Positions 41,899 to 50,931 of a stretch of 64,000 nt of DNA are shown piece by piece (within the stretch, counting starts at the first letter, position 1; the number at the start of each line of letters is the position of its first letter). Made by a program: the position numbers and the translations under genes. The notes below the pieces were generated by a model that worked only from the letters and a program-made list of their open reading frames with translations, was not told where the DNA came from and did no database searches. The DNA comes from Nocardioides sp. Iso805N (GTDB lineage Bacteria; Actinomycetota; Actinomycetes; Propionibacteriales; Nocardioidaceae), in the NCBI RefSeq assembly GCF_000364605.1, contig NZ_KB822586.1:1-64000 (forward strand). The letters run 5' to 3'.

Positions 41899-42435
41899 GT
41901 GCGCGTGATCTCCCGCATCAATGCGGCGTTGGCCGCGCTGCTCGCGCTCGTGCTGATCCTGCTGGCGATCGTGCTCCTCGGGGGCAACAAGGTGCTGCCG
42001 TGGAAGACACCTGCGGAGAAGAGGGTCGACGCCTTCGGCGACGTGCAGGCCGCGGCGACGAGGTCCGTGTTGGCCTTCCTCGACGTCGATTACCAGCACA
42101 TGGACGACAAGGCGATGACGATGGAGTCGCTCTCGACGGGCCCGTTCAAGAAGGAGTACGCCGCCACGGCCGTCGAGCTCAAGGCGGCGGCGCAGCGGGC
42201 CAAGGCCGTCTCGACCGGCGACATCCGCTACGTCGGCGTGAACTCGCTCGCCGGTAGCACCGCCAAGGCACTGGTCGCCGCAGACGCGGTCGTGGAGAAC
42301 ACCGCGACCAAGGGCCAGAAGGCCACCAGGGCCTGTCCGCACGACGGTGCTCGGTGCCACCAGTACCGCTTCGTGGTGACGATGCAGCGAACCGGCGGCA
42401 CCTGGAAGCTTGCCGACCTGGCAGGGGCGTCATGA
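41899..42435 (+). CDS. Mce-associated-like membrane protein (first)
   Basis: 178 residues. One N-terminal membrane helix (AALAALLALVLILLAIVLLGG) is followed by an extracytoplasmic domain with DAFGDVQAAATRSVLAFLDVDY and TGPFKKEYAA, a layout typical of Mce-associated (VirB8/NTF2-like) proteins. GTG 41899 gives the best ribosome spacing to GGGAAG; GTG 41893 is possible. It overlaps the next gene by ATGA. No mce genes lie in the window. Two adjacent steroid-linked features (KstR and a KstR-like box) make a link to lipid uptake plausible but unproven. Confidence 0.68.
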   Translation: MRVISRINAALAALLALVLILLAIVLLGGNKVLPWKTPAEKRVDAFGDVQAAATRSVLAFLDVDYQHMDDKAMTMESLSTGPFKKEYAATAVELKAAAQRAKAVSTGDIRYVGVNSLAGSTAKALVAADAVVENTATKGQKATRACPHDGARCHQYRFVVTMQRTGGTWKLADLAGAS

Positions 42436-43028
42436 ACGACCTGAAGGCTGAGTCGGCGCCCCCGGAGGGCGAGCCGCTCCGAGGGCGTACGCCGCCGCGC
42501 GGGACTCTGCTGACCGTGGCGCTGGTCCTGCTGGCCGGCGCCGGACTGTGGCACGGGGTACGTCAGGCGAACGACGACTCCGCCGCACCCGACGGGGAGC
42601 TCTCGTCGGCGACCGCCCGTGCGGAGATCATGGCCCAGGCCGGGAAGCTGGCCGCGACGGCGATGTCCTACCGGGCCGCCCAAGCCGATCAGGACATCGC
42701 CGCCGCGGAGAAGTTGATGACCCCGGCGATGCGCAAGAAGTATGAACGGGGCCTGCCGCCCGCCGCTGATCGTGCCCAGCAGGCCAAGGCGAAGGTGACC
42801 GTCAAGGCGTCGGTGGCGTCGCTGTCGGGCAAGGACGGCTGCCAGGGCGGCGACTGCGCCGTCTCGATCGTCTCGGCCGCCGAGGATCGCGCGCGGGTGC
42901 TGGTCTTCGTCGACCGGGCCGCGACCTCCACGAACAGCAAGGACAGCGTGGCCAGCCCGACCTGGGCGCTTCTCACCCTGGTCAACCAGGGCGGCGGCTG
43001 GCTGATCGACGACATGGCGTCGGCCTGA
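42432..43028 (+). CDS. Mce-associated-like membrane protein (second)
   Basis: 198 residues with the same layout as the previous gene: a short cytoplasmic start rich in Pro/Glu, one membrane helix (LLTVALVLLAGAGLWHGV) and an extracytoplasmic domain containing AAEKLMTPAMRKKYERGLPP, GKDGCQGGDC (a possible disulfide) and a final WALLTLVNQGGGWLIDDM that closes the NTF2-like fold. The pair is probably a heterodimer or tandem duplication. Coupled to the first gene by ATGA. Confidence 0.68.
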   Translation: MNDLKAESAPPEGEPLRGRTPPRGTLLTVALVLLAGAGLWHGVRQANDDSAAPDGELSSATARAEIMAQAGKLAATAMSYRAAQADQDIAAAEKLMTPAMRKKYERGLPPAADRAQQAKAKVTVKASVASLSGKDGCQGGDCAVSIVSAAEDRARVLVFVDRAATSTNSKDSVASPTWALLTLVNQGGGWLIDDMASA

Positions 43029-43044
43029 GACTCGCCGTTAGGAT

Positions 43045-43058
43045 AGAACGTGTTCTCA
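43045..43058 (+). promoter_or_regulatory. KstR-like operator
   Basis: TAGAACGTGTTCTC matches the mycobacterial KstR motif TnnAACnnGTTnnA at all fixed positions but the last. It lies 37 bases before the ATG of the PPOX/F420 gene, and a kstR homologue is the next gene but one. Control by that regulator is a direct prediction. Confidence 0.65.
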
Positions 43059-43095
43059 CATTGTCGCGCGGTTCCGCGCGGTAGGAAGGTTGGGC

Positions 43096-43575
43096 ATGGC
43101 CGCCGGACGTGACACCGTACGACTCGATGAGCAGGAGCTCGGACGGTTCCTCGCTGAGCAGATGAAGGTCCAGGTCGCCACGATCGGAGCGGACGGCTCG
43201 CCCCACCTGGCAACGCTGTTCTACGCGCTCGACGACGCCGGTCGCATCACCTTCTGGACCTATGCCGCCTCGCAGAAGATCACCAACCTGCGCCGGGATC
43301 CACGGGTCAGTGCGCTGGTCGAAGACGGCAGCGACTACTCCGAGCTGCGCGGCGCCAGCATCCGCGGCACCGCCCGCCTGGTGGAGGAGTACGACGAGAT
43401 CCGCGCCATCGGCAAGCAGGTGATGAGCCGGATGGCGGGCGGCGCAGATCTGGGGGAGCTCGGTGACCAGCTGATCGACAAGCAGGCGACCAAGCGGGTC
43501 GGCGTCGTCATCGAGCCCGAGCGGGTCGCCAGCTGGGACCACCGCAAGATGTCCGCGCTTCCCGGTCAGGGATGA
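43096..43575 (+). CDS. PPOX-class F420-binding split-barrel protein
   Basis: 159 residues. VATIGADGSPHLATLFYALDDAGRITFWTYAASQKITNLRRDPRVSALVE is the typical split-barrel core of the F420/FMN-binding PPOX family, with a C-terminal KRVGVVIEPERVASWDHRKM. AGGAAGG precedes ATG 43096. Relatives reduce small organic compounds or biliverdin with F420H2. The KstR-like box ahead suggests a sterol- or lipid-related substrate. No direct evidence exists in the sequence. Confidence 0.88.
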   Translation: MAAGRDTVRLDEQELGRFLAEQMKVQVATIGADGSPHLATLFYALDDAGRITFWTYAASQKITNLRRDPRVSALVEDGSDYSELRGASIRGTARLVEEYDEIRAIGKQVMSRMAGGADLGELGDQLIDKQATKRVGVVIEPERVASWDHRKMSALPGQG

Positions 43576-43592
43576 CGCGAGAGCAGGCACGG

Positions 43593-43609
43593 GCTCGACG
43601 GGGTCGAGC
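43593..43609. terminator. short hairpin between convergent genes
   Basis: GCTCGAC and GTCGAGC form a perfect 7-bp stem with a GGG loop, 18 bases after the PPOX gene and before the end of kstR. A weak candidate for a bidirectional terminator. Confidence 0.4.
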
Positions 43610-43653
43610 GTCGACGACCGTACGACGGACGAGGCTGGCTCCGGCGAGCCACC

Positions 43654-44262
43654 TCAGCGCAGCAGCAGCCTGACCGCGACGTCCAGCTGTTTCTCCACGT
43701 CCTCGGCGGCGCTGCGACCGGAGACCCAGCCGACGAGGGCGGCGAGCCAGACGTCGGAGATGACCCGGACGACAGCGGCCTCCTCCTCGGTCGCCTCGTT
43801 GTGCTCGGGGGAGCCGGTCATGGCGCGCGAGATCATGGTGGTCAGTCGCCTGCCGACGACGTGGATCTCGCCGGAGACGGACGCGTCGGCGAACATGAAC
43901 GCCCGCACCATCGCCTCGGTCAGCAACGGCTGCTTCTGCAGCACCTTGGTGGTGCGGCTCAGGATGAACATCACCCGCTCGTGCGGGGTCGCGCCCGGGA
44001 TCGCGCGTACGGCGGTGCGCTGCTCGGCCTGCTCGAACTCCCGGCCGAGCGCCGAGACCAGCAGGTGGATCTTGGAGGGGAAGTAGCGGTAGAGCGTGCC
44101 GAGCGCGACGTCGGCGTCATCGGCCACGGTGCGCATCTGGACGGCGTCGAAGCCGCCCGCTGAGGCCAGCGAGATCGTCGCATCAAGGATCCGCCTCCGA
44201 CGCTCGCGCTGCGCCGCTGATCCGGTCTGCGTGCGCCTCTCGGCCGACCCCCTGCTCGTCAC
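43654..44262 (-). CDS. kstR: KstR-type TetR repressor of steroid catabolism
   Basis: 202 residues from GTG 44262. The segment GGFDAVQMRTVADDADVALGTLYRYFPSKIHLLVSALGREF is close to mycobacterial KstR through the whole DNA-binding domain. The ligand domain also follows it (PLLTEAMVRAFMFADAS, RVISDVWLAALVGW). KstR represses cholesterol-degradation genes and is released by a CoA-thioester steroid intermediate. GTG has GAGGA at a good distance; ATG 44280 is the alternative. It lies 12 to 30 bases downstream of an alpha/beta hydrolase in one operon. Confidence 0.88.
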   Translation of the reverse strand: MTSRGSAERRTQTGSAAQRERRRRILDATISLASAGGFDAVQMRTVADDADVALGTLYRYFPSKIHLLVSALGREFEQAEQRTAVRAIPGATPHERVMFILSRTTKVLQKQPLLTEAMVRAFMFADASVSGEIHVVGRRLTTMISRAMTGSPEHNEATEEEAAVVRVISDVWLAALVGWVSGRSAAEDVEKQLDVAVRLLLR

Positions 44263-44292
44263 CGTGGTTCCTCGTCGCATTCAGGTCGACTC

Positions 44293-45480
44293 TCAGTCCG
44301 CGACCGTGCTGCCGCCGACGTGCTCGCGATGCCACTCGAGCCACTGCTGCACGGCGCCGATCGCCGCATGTGCGCGGATCGAGCCGAAGATCTCGAACGC
44401 GTGCTGGGCGCCGGGCAGCTCGGCGTAGGTGACGCCGGCCCGGGAGACCTCGCGCAACCGCTCCACGAAGGCGCGGGCCTGGCGCACCGAGACCATCGTG
44501 TCGGAGTCGCCGTGGATGACGAAGAAGTCGGGGGCGTCGGGAGTGATGTGCTCGATCGGGGACGCCTCGCGGAAGTCCTCGATGGTCGCGCCGTCCGCGA
44601 AGACGCGCCGGGTCAGGAACCGGCGAACGTAGACCGCGTAGGGGTCGTCGCCGGCAAGGTCGTAGACGCCGTAGAACGGCACACAGGCGGCCACCGGCGG
44701 GTCCGCGGTGAGCGCCGCCAGGGCCGCCAGGTGGCCACCTGCCGAGCCGCCGGTGAGGACGAGGTAGCCCGGATCTCCGCCGTACTCGGCGATGTGGTCA
44801 CGCACCCACGAGATCGCGTTGCGAACGTCGTCGATCTGGGTGGGCCAGCGATACCTGGGTGCCAGTCGGTAGTTGATCGCGACGCAGACCCAGCCCTGGG
44901 CGGCCATCCGGTTCATCAGGAGCAGGCCCTGCTCCTCCTTGCGCCCGATCGTCCAGGCGCCGCCGTGGATCTGGACCAGCACCGGGGCCCCGGCGGCACG
45001 TTCGGCATCGTTCTCGCGGCGTCGGTAGACATCAAGTCGCGCCTTCACGCCACCCTTGGTGTAGGGGATGTCGCGGATCACCTCGACCCGCGGATCGGCC
45101 AGAGCGAACGGCCGGGCGAGCGTGCGCAGCGACGTCCTGGCGTCACGTTGCTCGTGCAGGGTCGGCTCCGGATCGACGGCGCTGAGCGTCTCGTCGAGGA
45201 CCTCCTTGAACGCAGCGCCGGTGCCGCTCGCGCGCCAGGTGAGGTAACCCAGGCCGGCGGTGGTCGCGGCCGCGAGTGCCAGTCCGAGGGGCGTCGCCCG
45301 CCGTCTGGCGACCGCCACCGCAGTGTCCGCCAGCCCGGCGAGCAGGAGCTGGGGCGCAAGCTCCCCGGTGATCCAGCCGGCCGCGAATGCCGGCACGGCT
45401 GTGGCCTCGGAGTTGAGCGGGCGGACCGCGTTGGCCGTCAGTACGGCGAGGGCAGCCTGTCGCAGGGTGTGTCCGCGCAT
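44293..45480 (-). CDS. alpha/beta hydrolase, HSL/carboxylesterase type
   Basis: 395 residues. The first 100 are Ala/Leu-rich with possible membrane helices (AVPAFAAGWITGELAPQLLLAGL and LGLALAAATTAGLGYLTW). The hydrolase domain follows with the oxyanion motif QIHGGAW, the nucleophile in GGSAGGHLAALAAL, Asp in HGDSDTMVS and His near GAQHAFEIFG. Hormone-sensitive-lipase-like esterases hydrolyse lipids or short esters. Its place directly before kstR suggests a lipid or steroid ester, and the N-terminal helices suggest membrane location. Confidence 0.9.
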   Translation of the reverse strand: MRGHTLRQAALAVLTANAVRPLNSEATAVPAFAAGWITGELAPQLLLAGLADTAVAVARRRATPLGLALAAATTAGLGYLTWRASGTGAAFKEVLDETLSAVDPEPTLHEQRDARTSLRTLARPFALADPRVEVIRDIPYTKGGVKARLDVYRRRENDAERAAGAPVLVQIHGGAWTIGRKEEQGLLLMNRMAAQGWVCVAINYRLAPRYRWPTQIDDVRNAISWVRDHIAEYGGDPGYLVLTGGSAGGHLAALAALTADPPVAACVPFYGVYDLAGDDPYAVYVRRFLTRRVFADGATIEDFREASPIEHITPDAPDFFVIHGDSDTMVSVRQARAFVERLREVSRAGVTYAELPGAQHAFEIFGSIRAHAAIGAVQQWLEWHREHVGGSTVAD

Positions 45481-45550
45481 GCAGCCAATCTAGGGCCCGC
45501 TCGGTCGGTCAGCCTAGGAAGGGCCGGACGGCCAGCTGTCCACGGCGTGA

Positions 45551-47620
45551 CTACCAGCGATCCGATCCTCGCCGCCCGGGGACCGGTGGCGCCATCGATG
45601 CTGCTGCCTGCCCCCCGACCACGTTGCGCGCTCTGTTCGCCGTGAGATGCTCCGCCAGCGCGCTGAGCGCCATCGGACGGGCGATGTGGTACCCCTGCGC
45701 GAGATCGCAGCCGAGGCCGCGGACCGCCTCCAGGTCGTCCACCGTCTCGACGCCCTCAGCCACGACCCGCATGCTGAGGTTGTGACCGAGGTCGATCACC
45801 GACCGCGCGATCGCCTTGCGCACCTGGTCGGTCGCCATGCCCGTGACGAACGCCCTGTCGATCTTGAGCTCGGCGATCGGCAGGTTCGCCAGATAGCCCA
45901 GCGACGTCTGGCCCTGGCCGAAGTCGTCGATGCTGACGTGCACGCCGGTCTGTGCCAGCTGCTCGAGGACGCTGCGTGCGCGCTCGGGGTTGGTGAGCAG
46001 CGCCGTCTCGGTGACCTCGATCACCAGCCTCGAGGCCGGCACTTCAGCACGCGCCAAGGCATCCGTGACCTGCTGCGCGAAGTCAGCACGGACGACGCTG
46101 CGAGCGGAGACGTTGACGCAGACCCGGATCGGCATGTCGTGCGCGGCGAGCCGGGACATGTCTTTGAGGGCTCGGTCGAGCACCCACGCGGTCAGGCGCT
46201 CGATCAGATCGGTCTGCTCGGCCATCGGCAGGAAGCGTGCTGGCGACAGCATCCCGTGCACCGGATGGTTCCATCGCACCAGCGCCTCGGCCGCGACGAC
46301 CTCCCGCGACCTGGTCGATATCTGCGGCTGGTAGTGCAGGACGAGCTGCCCGCTGGCCAGCGCGTGCGGCAGCTCGGCGATCAGGTCCATGTCCGCAGCC
46401 ACGAAGCGTTCCATGTCGGCGGCGTACTCGGCGACCACCGTGTGGTCGGCCTTCGCCGCATACATCGCCACCTCGGCCTGCTGCATCAACGACTGAGCGG
46501 TGACCTGCCCATCGCTGAACTGCACGTATCCCACACTCGGAGCCACCGACAGCGATCTCCCGCTCACCTCGGCCTCGGCGGAGACGAGCGCGGCGAGCCG
46601 GGTCAGGAGCGCGTGCGGATCCTGCGGGGCGCGCAGGACGAGGCCGAACTCGTCGCCGCCGAGTCGCGACACCACGTCGGGACGCTTGATGCCGGCGGAG
46701 AGGCGGCGTGCCACCGTACCGAGCAGCTCGTCGCCGCTGGCGTGGCCCAGTGTGTCGTTGAGGTCCTTGAAGTTGTCGAGGTCCATCACCGCCACGACGG
46801 CGGTCCTGTCGACGCCGACGACCCACGTCACTGCCTCCTCGACGCGCCGCATGAACAGCGCGCGGTTGGGCAGTCCGGTGAGGGCGTCGTGGCCGACGAG
46901 CCAGTCGTCAGCCGACACCTCCTGCCGCAGCCTGCGGCTGGCCACGAAGGCCACCAGGAGCAGGCAGACATACAGGCCGACCATCCACAGCGCCAGATCG
47001 CGATAGAGCGCGTGCAGGCTGGCCGTGACATCGGCCGCGATCGGCCCGTACGGCAGGAAGGCGTCGACCACGCCGATCTCCTGGGCCGGCGATCCGGCGG
47101 AGAGCGGGACGGAGACCGCCACGGCGGTGGGACCAGCCGCGCCGGAGCCGTTGCCGGAGCCGCTGCCGTCCGCGTTCAGGTGGGTGATCACGGCTGCCAC
47201 GTCGCCTGAACCCGCCGTCACGTCGCCGCCGAGGCTGGCGGGCGGCTTCGCGGCCTTGCGTCTGCTGTTCTGGTCGTAGGAGAACACCACGCCCCCCTGC
47301 TCGTCGCGCAACTGCAGGCGGAGGAGGTGACCGTCGGCGACGGCGACGCCGGCCAGCCGCGCCATGGCATCGCGCTCGTTGCTCGACATTCCGGCGCTGA
47401 GCGGCCGACCGTCCAGCTGGGGTGCCACCGCCGTCTGCGCGACGAGCACCGCGGCCAACCGTGCCTCGGAGAGGCCACGGCTCTTGGCGGTGCCCCGCAT
47501 GCTCAGCGACAGGCAGACACCGAGCACCATCACCGGGATCAGGATCAGTACGCCGTAGGTCAGCAGCTGTCGCGCCGGCGAGCCGGCTCGCCGGCGGCGT
47601 TGGTCGGTGCTGCGGGCCAT
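45551..47620 (-). CDS. membrane GGDEF-EAL protein (c-di-GMP turnover), copy 1
   Basis: 689 residues. Two membrane helices (LLTYGVLILIPVMVLGVCLSL near 20-40 and MVGLYVCLLLVAFVASRRL near 215) flank an extracytoplasmic sensor. The GGDEF domain has an intact SRLGGDEFGLVL, but its I-site position reads KRPD, lacking the first Arg. The EAL domain has EALVRWNHP, CVNVSARS, IEVTETAL, SIDDFGQGQTSL, ELKIDRAF and VAEGVET, so phosphodiesterase residues appear complete. Paralogous to the next gene. Direction of net activity cannot be told. Confidence 0.95.
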   Translation of the reverse strand: MARSTDQRRRRAGSPARQLLTYGVLILIPVMVLGVCLSLSMRGTAKSRGLSEARLAAVLVAQTAVAPQLDGRPLSAGMSSNERDAMARLAGVAVADGHLLRLQLRDEQGGVVFSYDQNSRRKAAKPPASLGGDVTAGSGDVAAVITHLNADGSGSGNGSGAAGPTAVAVSVPLSAGSPAQEIGVVDAFLPYGPIAADVTASLHALYRDLALWMVGLYVCLLLVAFVASRRLRQEVSADDWLVGHDALTGLPNRALFMRRVEEAVTWVVGVDRTAVVAVMDLDNFKDLNDTLGHASGDELLGTVARRLSAGIKRPDVVSRLGGDEFGLVLRAPQDPHALLTRLAALVSAEAEVSGRSLSVAPSVGYVQFSDGQVTAQSLMQQAEVAMYAAKADHTVVAEYAADMERFVAADMDLIAELPHALASGQLVLHYQPQISTRSREVVAAEALVRWNHPVHGMLSPARFLPMAEQTDLIERLTAWVLDRALKDMSRLAAHDMPIRVCVNVSARSVVRADFAQQVTDALARAEVPASRLVIEVTETALLTNPERARSVLEQLAQTGVHVSIDDFGQGQTSLGYLANLPIAELKIDRAFVTGMATDQVRKAIARSVIDLGHNLSMRVVAEGVETVDDLEAVRGLGCDLAQGYHIARPMALSALAEHLTANRARNVVGGQAAASMAPPVPGRRGSDRW

Positions 47621-47722
47621 GCTGCGGAACGTAGTGCACGCAAGGCGCCGTACCGTGGAGCCGCACCGTGGCGCCGAGCGGAACAGCTGCGGAATTCGGC
47701 TGGTGACGGTCCGCGTCGCCGG

Positions 47723-49753
47723 TCAGGGCTTCGCAACGCCTCCGGAGACCGCAACCGGCTCCTGGCCGCCCAGCAGCTCGACCAGGGCCTCGAACGCCAT
47801 CGGCCGAGCGATGTAGTAGCCCTGCGCGAGGTCACAGCCCAGGCCTCGGACCGCGGCGAGGTCCGCCTCGGTCTCGATGCCCTCAGCGACGACGCGCATC
47901 CCGAGGTTGTGGCCGAGGTCGACCACCGACTCGACGATGGCGGTCCGCACGCGGTCGCTCGCCATGCCTGTCACGAACCCGCGGTCCACCTTGAGCTCTG
48001 CGATGGGCAGGTCCGCGAGATATCCCAGTGAGGTCTGGCCCTGGCCGAAGTCGTCGATGCTGACGTGGATGCCGGCCCGCGCGAGCTGTTCGAGAACGTC
48101 TCGGGCACGCTCGGGACTGGTGAGCAGCGCCGTCTCGGTCACCTCGACGACCAGCTGGGCGGCGGGCACATCGGCGCGCTGCAGGGCGTCGATCACCTGC
48201 TGGGCGAAGTCTTCGCGTACGACGCTGCGCGCCGAGACGTTGACGGCGATCGGGAGCGGTCTGCCGTGGGCCGAGAGCCGGGAGGCGTCCGACAGCGCGG
48301 CGTCCAGCACCCAGGCGGTCAGGCGCTCGATGAGGTCGGTCTGCTCGGCCATCGGCAGGAATCGTCCGGGCGGCAGCAGCCCGTGCCTCGGGTGGTTCCA
48401 GCGCACCAGTGCCTCCGCGGCGACGACAGCCCCTGAGGCCGCCTCCACCTGCGGTTGGTAATGCAGGACGAGATGGCCACTGATGAGCGCATGCGGCAGC
48501 TCTGCGATCAGCTCCATGTCTGCCGCCACGAAGCGCTCGAGCTCGGCGGCGTACTCGGCGATGACGGTGTGGTCGGCCTTGGCGGCGTACATGGCGACCT
48601 CCGCCCGCTGCATCGCCGTCTTGGCCGAGATCCGGTCGTCGCTGAGCAGGACGTAGCCGACGCTCGGCGCGACCGACAGCGGCAGTCCGCCGACCTCCGC
48701 CTCGGTGGCGACGAGCGCCGCGAGGCGGGAGAGCTCCCCTCGCGCGTCCTGGGGATCGCGCAGCACCAGGCCGAACTCGTCGCCGCCGAGGCGGGAGACG
48801 GTGTCGGATCGTCGGATACCGGCGCCGAGGCGGCGGGCGACGATACCGAGCAGCTCGTCACCACTGGGATGGCCGAGGGTGTCGTTGAGATCCTTGAAGT
48901 GGTCGAGGTCCATCACCGCGACCACAGCCGGTCGGCCGGTTCGCGCGGACCACGCGGCGGCGCCCTCGACGTGCTGGACGAACAGGGCCCGGTTGGGCAG
49001 GCCGGTGAGCGCGTCGCGGCCGGCCAGCCAGGCGTTCGTCGCGAGCTCGCGCCGCAGCCTGCGGCTGACGGAGAGCGTGATGACGAACAGCACCACGAAC
49101 AGGCCGGCCAGCCCGAGCGCCAGGTCTCGGTAGAGCACGTGCAGGCCGGCTCTGACGTCGGCCTGGATGGGCGCATAGGGCAGGTAGGTCTCGAGGACTC
49201 CGATCTGCCGGGCCGGCTCGCCGGCGGTGAGCGGCAGGTAGACCTCGACCGCAGCCGGACCGAGCGGACCGGTGTCGTCGGCATCGGCGTTCACGTGGGT
49301 CAGCTGCGCCACCACGCCACCGTTCGCGGCCACGGCGACCTCGTCATCGTCCTCATGGCTGTCGCCGAGCTCGCCGCCGGCCTTGCCCTTCGCCTTGGCG
49401 GTGGAGTCTCGGGGGAACACCACCTCACCCTGCTCGTCACGCAGCCGCAGCCGTAACACGCGCCCATCGGCGACCGCGCGGCTCACCAGCCGCATCATCG
49501 CGCTGCGCTCGCGGGTGGACAGGCCCTTGCTGAGCGGCTGCCCGTCGAGCTGGGGCGCCACCGCGGTCTGCGCGACCAGGAGCGCCTCCGAACGGGCCTC
49601 GGCCAGGCCGCGGTTGTCCGCCATGCCCCGGATGCCGAGGGACAGGCCGAGCCCGAGCAGGAGCACGGGGATCAGGATGAGCACGCCGTGTGTCAGCAAC
49701 AGCTGGATCGTCGAGCCCGTACGTTCCCGCTGCGGGTCGGAGCTGCGGGCCAT
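47723..49753 (-). CDS. membrane GGDEF-EAL protein (c-di-GMP turnover), copy 2
   Basis: 676 residues with the same domain order and much identical sequence as the downstream copy, the product of a tandem duplication. GGDEF is intact (SRLGGDEFGLVL) and the inhibitory I-site RRSD (RxxD) is present, unlike copy 1. The EAL motifs are complete (EALVRWNHPRHGLL, VNVSARS, IDDFGQGQTSLGYL, ELKVDRGF, VAEGIET). The sensor regions between the helices differ most, notably a Lys/Gly/Asp-rich loop near residues 120-145. It starts at ATG 49753, 92 bases from divergent azlC. Confidence 0.95.
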   Translation of the reverse strand: MARSSDPQRERTGSTIQLLLTHGVLILIPVLLLGLGLSLGIRGMADNRGLAEARSEALLVAQTAVAPQLDGQPLSKGLSTRERSAMMRLVSRAVADGRVLRLRLRDEQGEVVFPRDSTAKAKGKAGGELGDSHEDDDEVAVAANGGVVAQLTHVNADADDTGPLGPAAVEVYLPLTAGEPARQIGVLETYLPYAPIQADVRAGLHVLYRDLALGLAGLFVVLFVITLSVSRRLRRELATNAWLAGRDALTGLPNRALFVQHVEGAAAWSARTGRPAVVAVMDLDHFKDLNDTLGHPSGDELLGIVARRLGAGIRRSDTVSRLGGDEFGLVLRDPQDARGELSRLAALVATEAEVGGLPLSVAPSVGYVLLSDDRISAKTAMQRAEVAMYAAKADHTVIAEYAAELERFVAADMELIAELPHALISGHLVLHYQPQVEAASGAVVAAEALVRWNHPRHGLLPPGRFLPMAEQTDLIERLTAWVLDAALSDASRLSAHGRPLPIAVNVSARSVVREDFAQQVIDALQRADVPAAQLVVEVTETALLTSPERARDVLEQLARAGIHVSIDDFGQGQTSLGYLADLPIAELKVDRGFVTGMASDRVRTAIVESVVDLGHNLGMRVVAEGIETEADLAAVRGLGCDLAQGYYIARPMAFEALVELLGGQEPVAVSGGVAKP

Positions 49754-49845
49754 GGCCGGAGGCTAGTGCACCGAAGGTCCGCACCGATGCGTTTCGCGTG
49801 GGTCGATGCCAGTGCGACGCGACCTACGGCGATGATGGCGCTCTG

Positions 49846-50550
49846 ATGAACGACAGCCGGCCCACGCCCCACCCCGACCACACCGACCAGGCCCGGCGTG
49901 CTGTCGTCCGACAGGGGTTGTCGGTGGCGGTGGCGACGGGTCTGTACGGCGTCAGCTTCGGTGCGCTGTCCGTCACCAGCGGGCTGAGCGTGCTGCAGAC
50001 CTGCTTGCTCTCGCTACTGCTCTTCAGCGGCGGCTCCCAGTTCGCCCTGATCGGCATCCTCGGCGGCGGCGGAAGCGTCGGCGCCGCTGTCGGCGCCTCC
50101 TCGCTGCTCGGCCTGCGCAACGCGCTCTACGGGCTGCAGCTGGCACCGACGATGCGGCCCACCGGTTGGCGCAGGTACGCCGTCGCGCAGCTCACCATCG
50201 ACGAGTCCACGGCGGTGGCGGTGGCCCAGGAGGACCGGTCGCTGCGGCGCCTGGGGTTCTGGGTGACGGGCATCGGCATCTATCTGGGCTGGAGCCTGAC
50301 GACGTTCCTCGGCGCGCTGGCGGGCAACGCCCTCGGCGATCCGAAGCAGTTCGGTCTGGACGCCGCCGCGTCTGCCGCCTTCATGGGACTGCTGTGGCCG
50401 CGGCTGCGGGCCCGTGAGCCGGTCGCGATAGCGATCGTCGCCGCCGTCGTCACCGCCGCACTGGTTCCGGCCGTCCCGCAGGGCATCCCCGTCCTCGCCG
50501 CGGCTGCCGTGGGTGCGGTCATCGCGTGGGTCTGGCCGGGCGCACGATGA
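49846..50550 (+). CDS. azlC: AzlC-family branched-chain amino acid exporter subunit
   Basis: 234 residues, about six to seven helices, with the AzlC features GLSVAVATGLYGVSFGAL, LLLFSGGSQFALIGIL, SSLLGLRNALYGLQLAP and LTIDESTAVAVAQ. It forms a two-gene unit with azlD (ATGA overlap). AzlCD systems export branched-chain amino acids and their analogues. ATG 49846 begins the family sequence; a frame open to 49690 runs across the end of the neighbouring gene and is not typical. Confidence 0.93.
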   Translation: MNDSRPTPHPDHTDQARRAVVRQGLSVAVATGLYGVSFGALSVTSGLSVLQTCLLSLLLFSGGSQFALIGILGGGGSVGAAVGASSLLGLRNALYGLQLAPTMRPTGWRRYAVAQLTIDESTAVAVAQEDRSLRRLGFWVTGIGIYLGWSLTTFLGALAGNALGDPKQFGLDAAASAAFMGLLWPRLRAREPVAIAIVAAVVTAALVPAVPQGIPVLAAAAVGAVIAWVWPGAR

Positions 50551-50858
50551 GCACCTGGGCAGCGGTCCTAGCCGCATCCGTCATCGCCTTCGCCTGCAAG
50601 CTGGCCGGCTACTCCATCCCGCCCCGCTGGCTCGCCCACCCGCGGATCATCCGGGTGACGGCGATGCTGCCGGCGGCACTGCTCGCGTCCCTGGTCGTGC
50701 TGCAGACGTTCTCCACCGGCACCCGGCTGGTGCTGGACGCGCGCGCGGCCGGGCTCGTCGTGGCGGTGGTGGCCCTGGTGCTGCGGGCGCCGTTCATCGT
50801 GGTGGTCGTGCTCGCCGCTGGTACGGCGGCCGCACTGCGCGCTGCCGGATGGGGCTGA
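50547..50858 (+). CDS. azlD: AzlD-family small subunit
   Basis: 103 residues with four helices and the family segment AFACKLAGYSIPPRWL, then RIIRVTAMLPAALLASLVVLQTF. It is the obligate partner of AzlC in branched-chain amino acid export. ATG overlaps the azlC stop, so expression is coupled. Confidence 0.93.
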   Translation: MSTWAAVLAASVIAFACKLAGYSIPPRWLAHPRIIRVTAMLPAALLASLVVLQTFSTGTRLVLDARAAGLVVAVVALVLRAPFIVVVVLAAGTAAALRAAGWG

Positions 50859-50931
50859 GGCACCCCGGGACACGCCCAGCCATGGCAACGGCGACCCGGC
50901 CCGATCGGGTCTAGGGTGTGAGCACGCAGCC

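Noticed and set aside
45647..47209. Plus-strand frame opposite the GGDEF-EAL gene
   Set aside because: Antisense shadow; no recognisable domain and no ribosome site.
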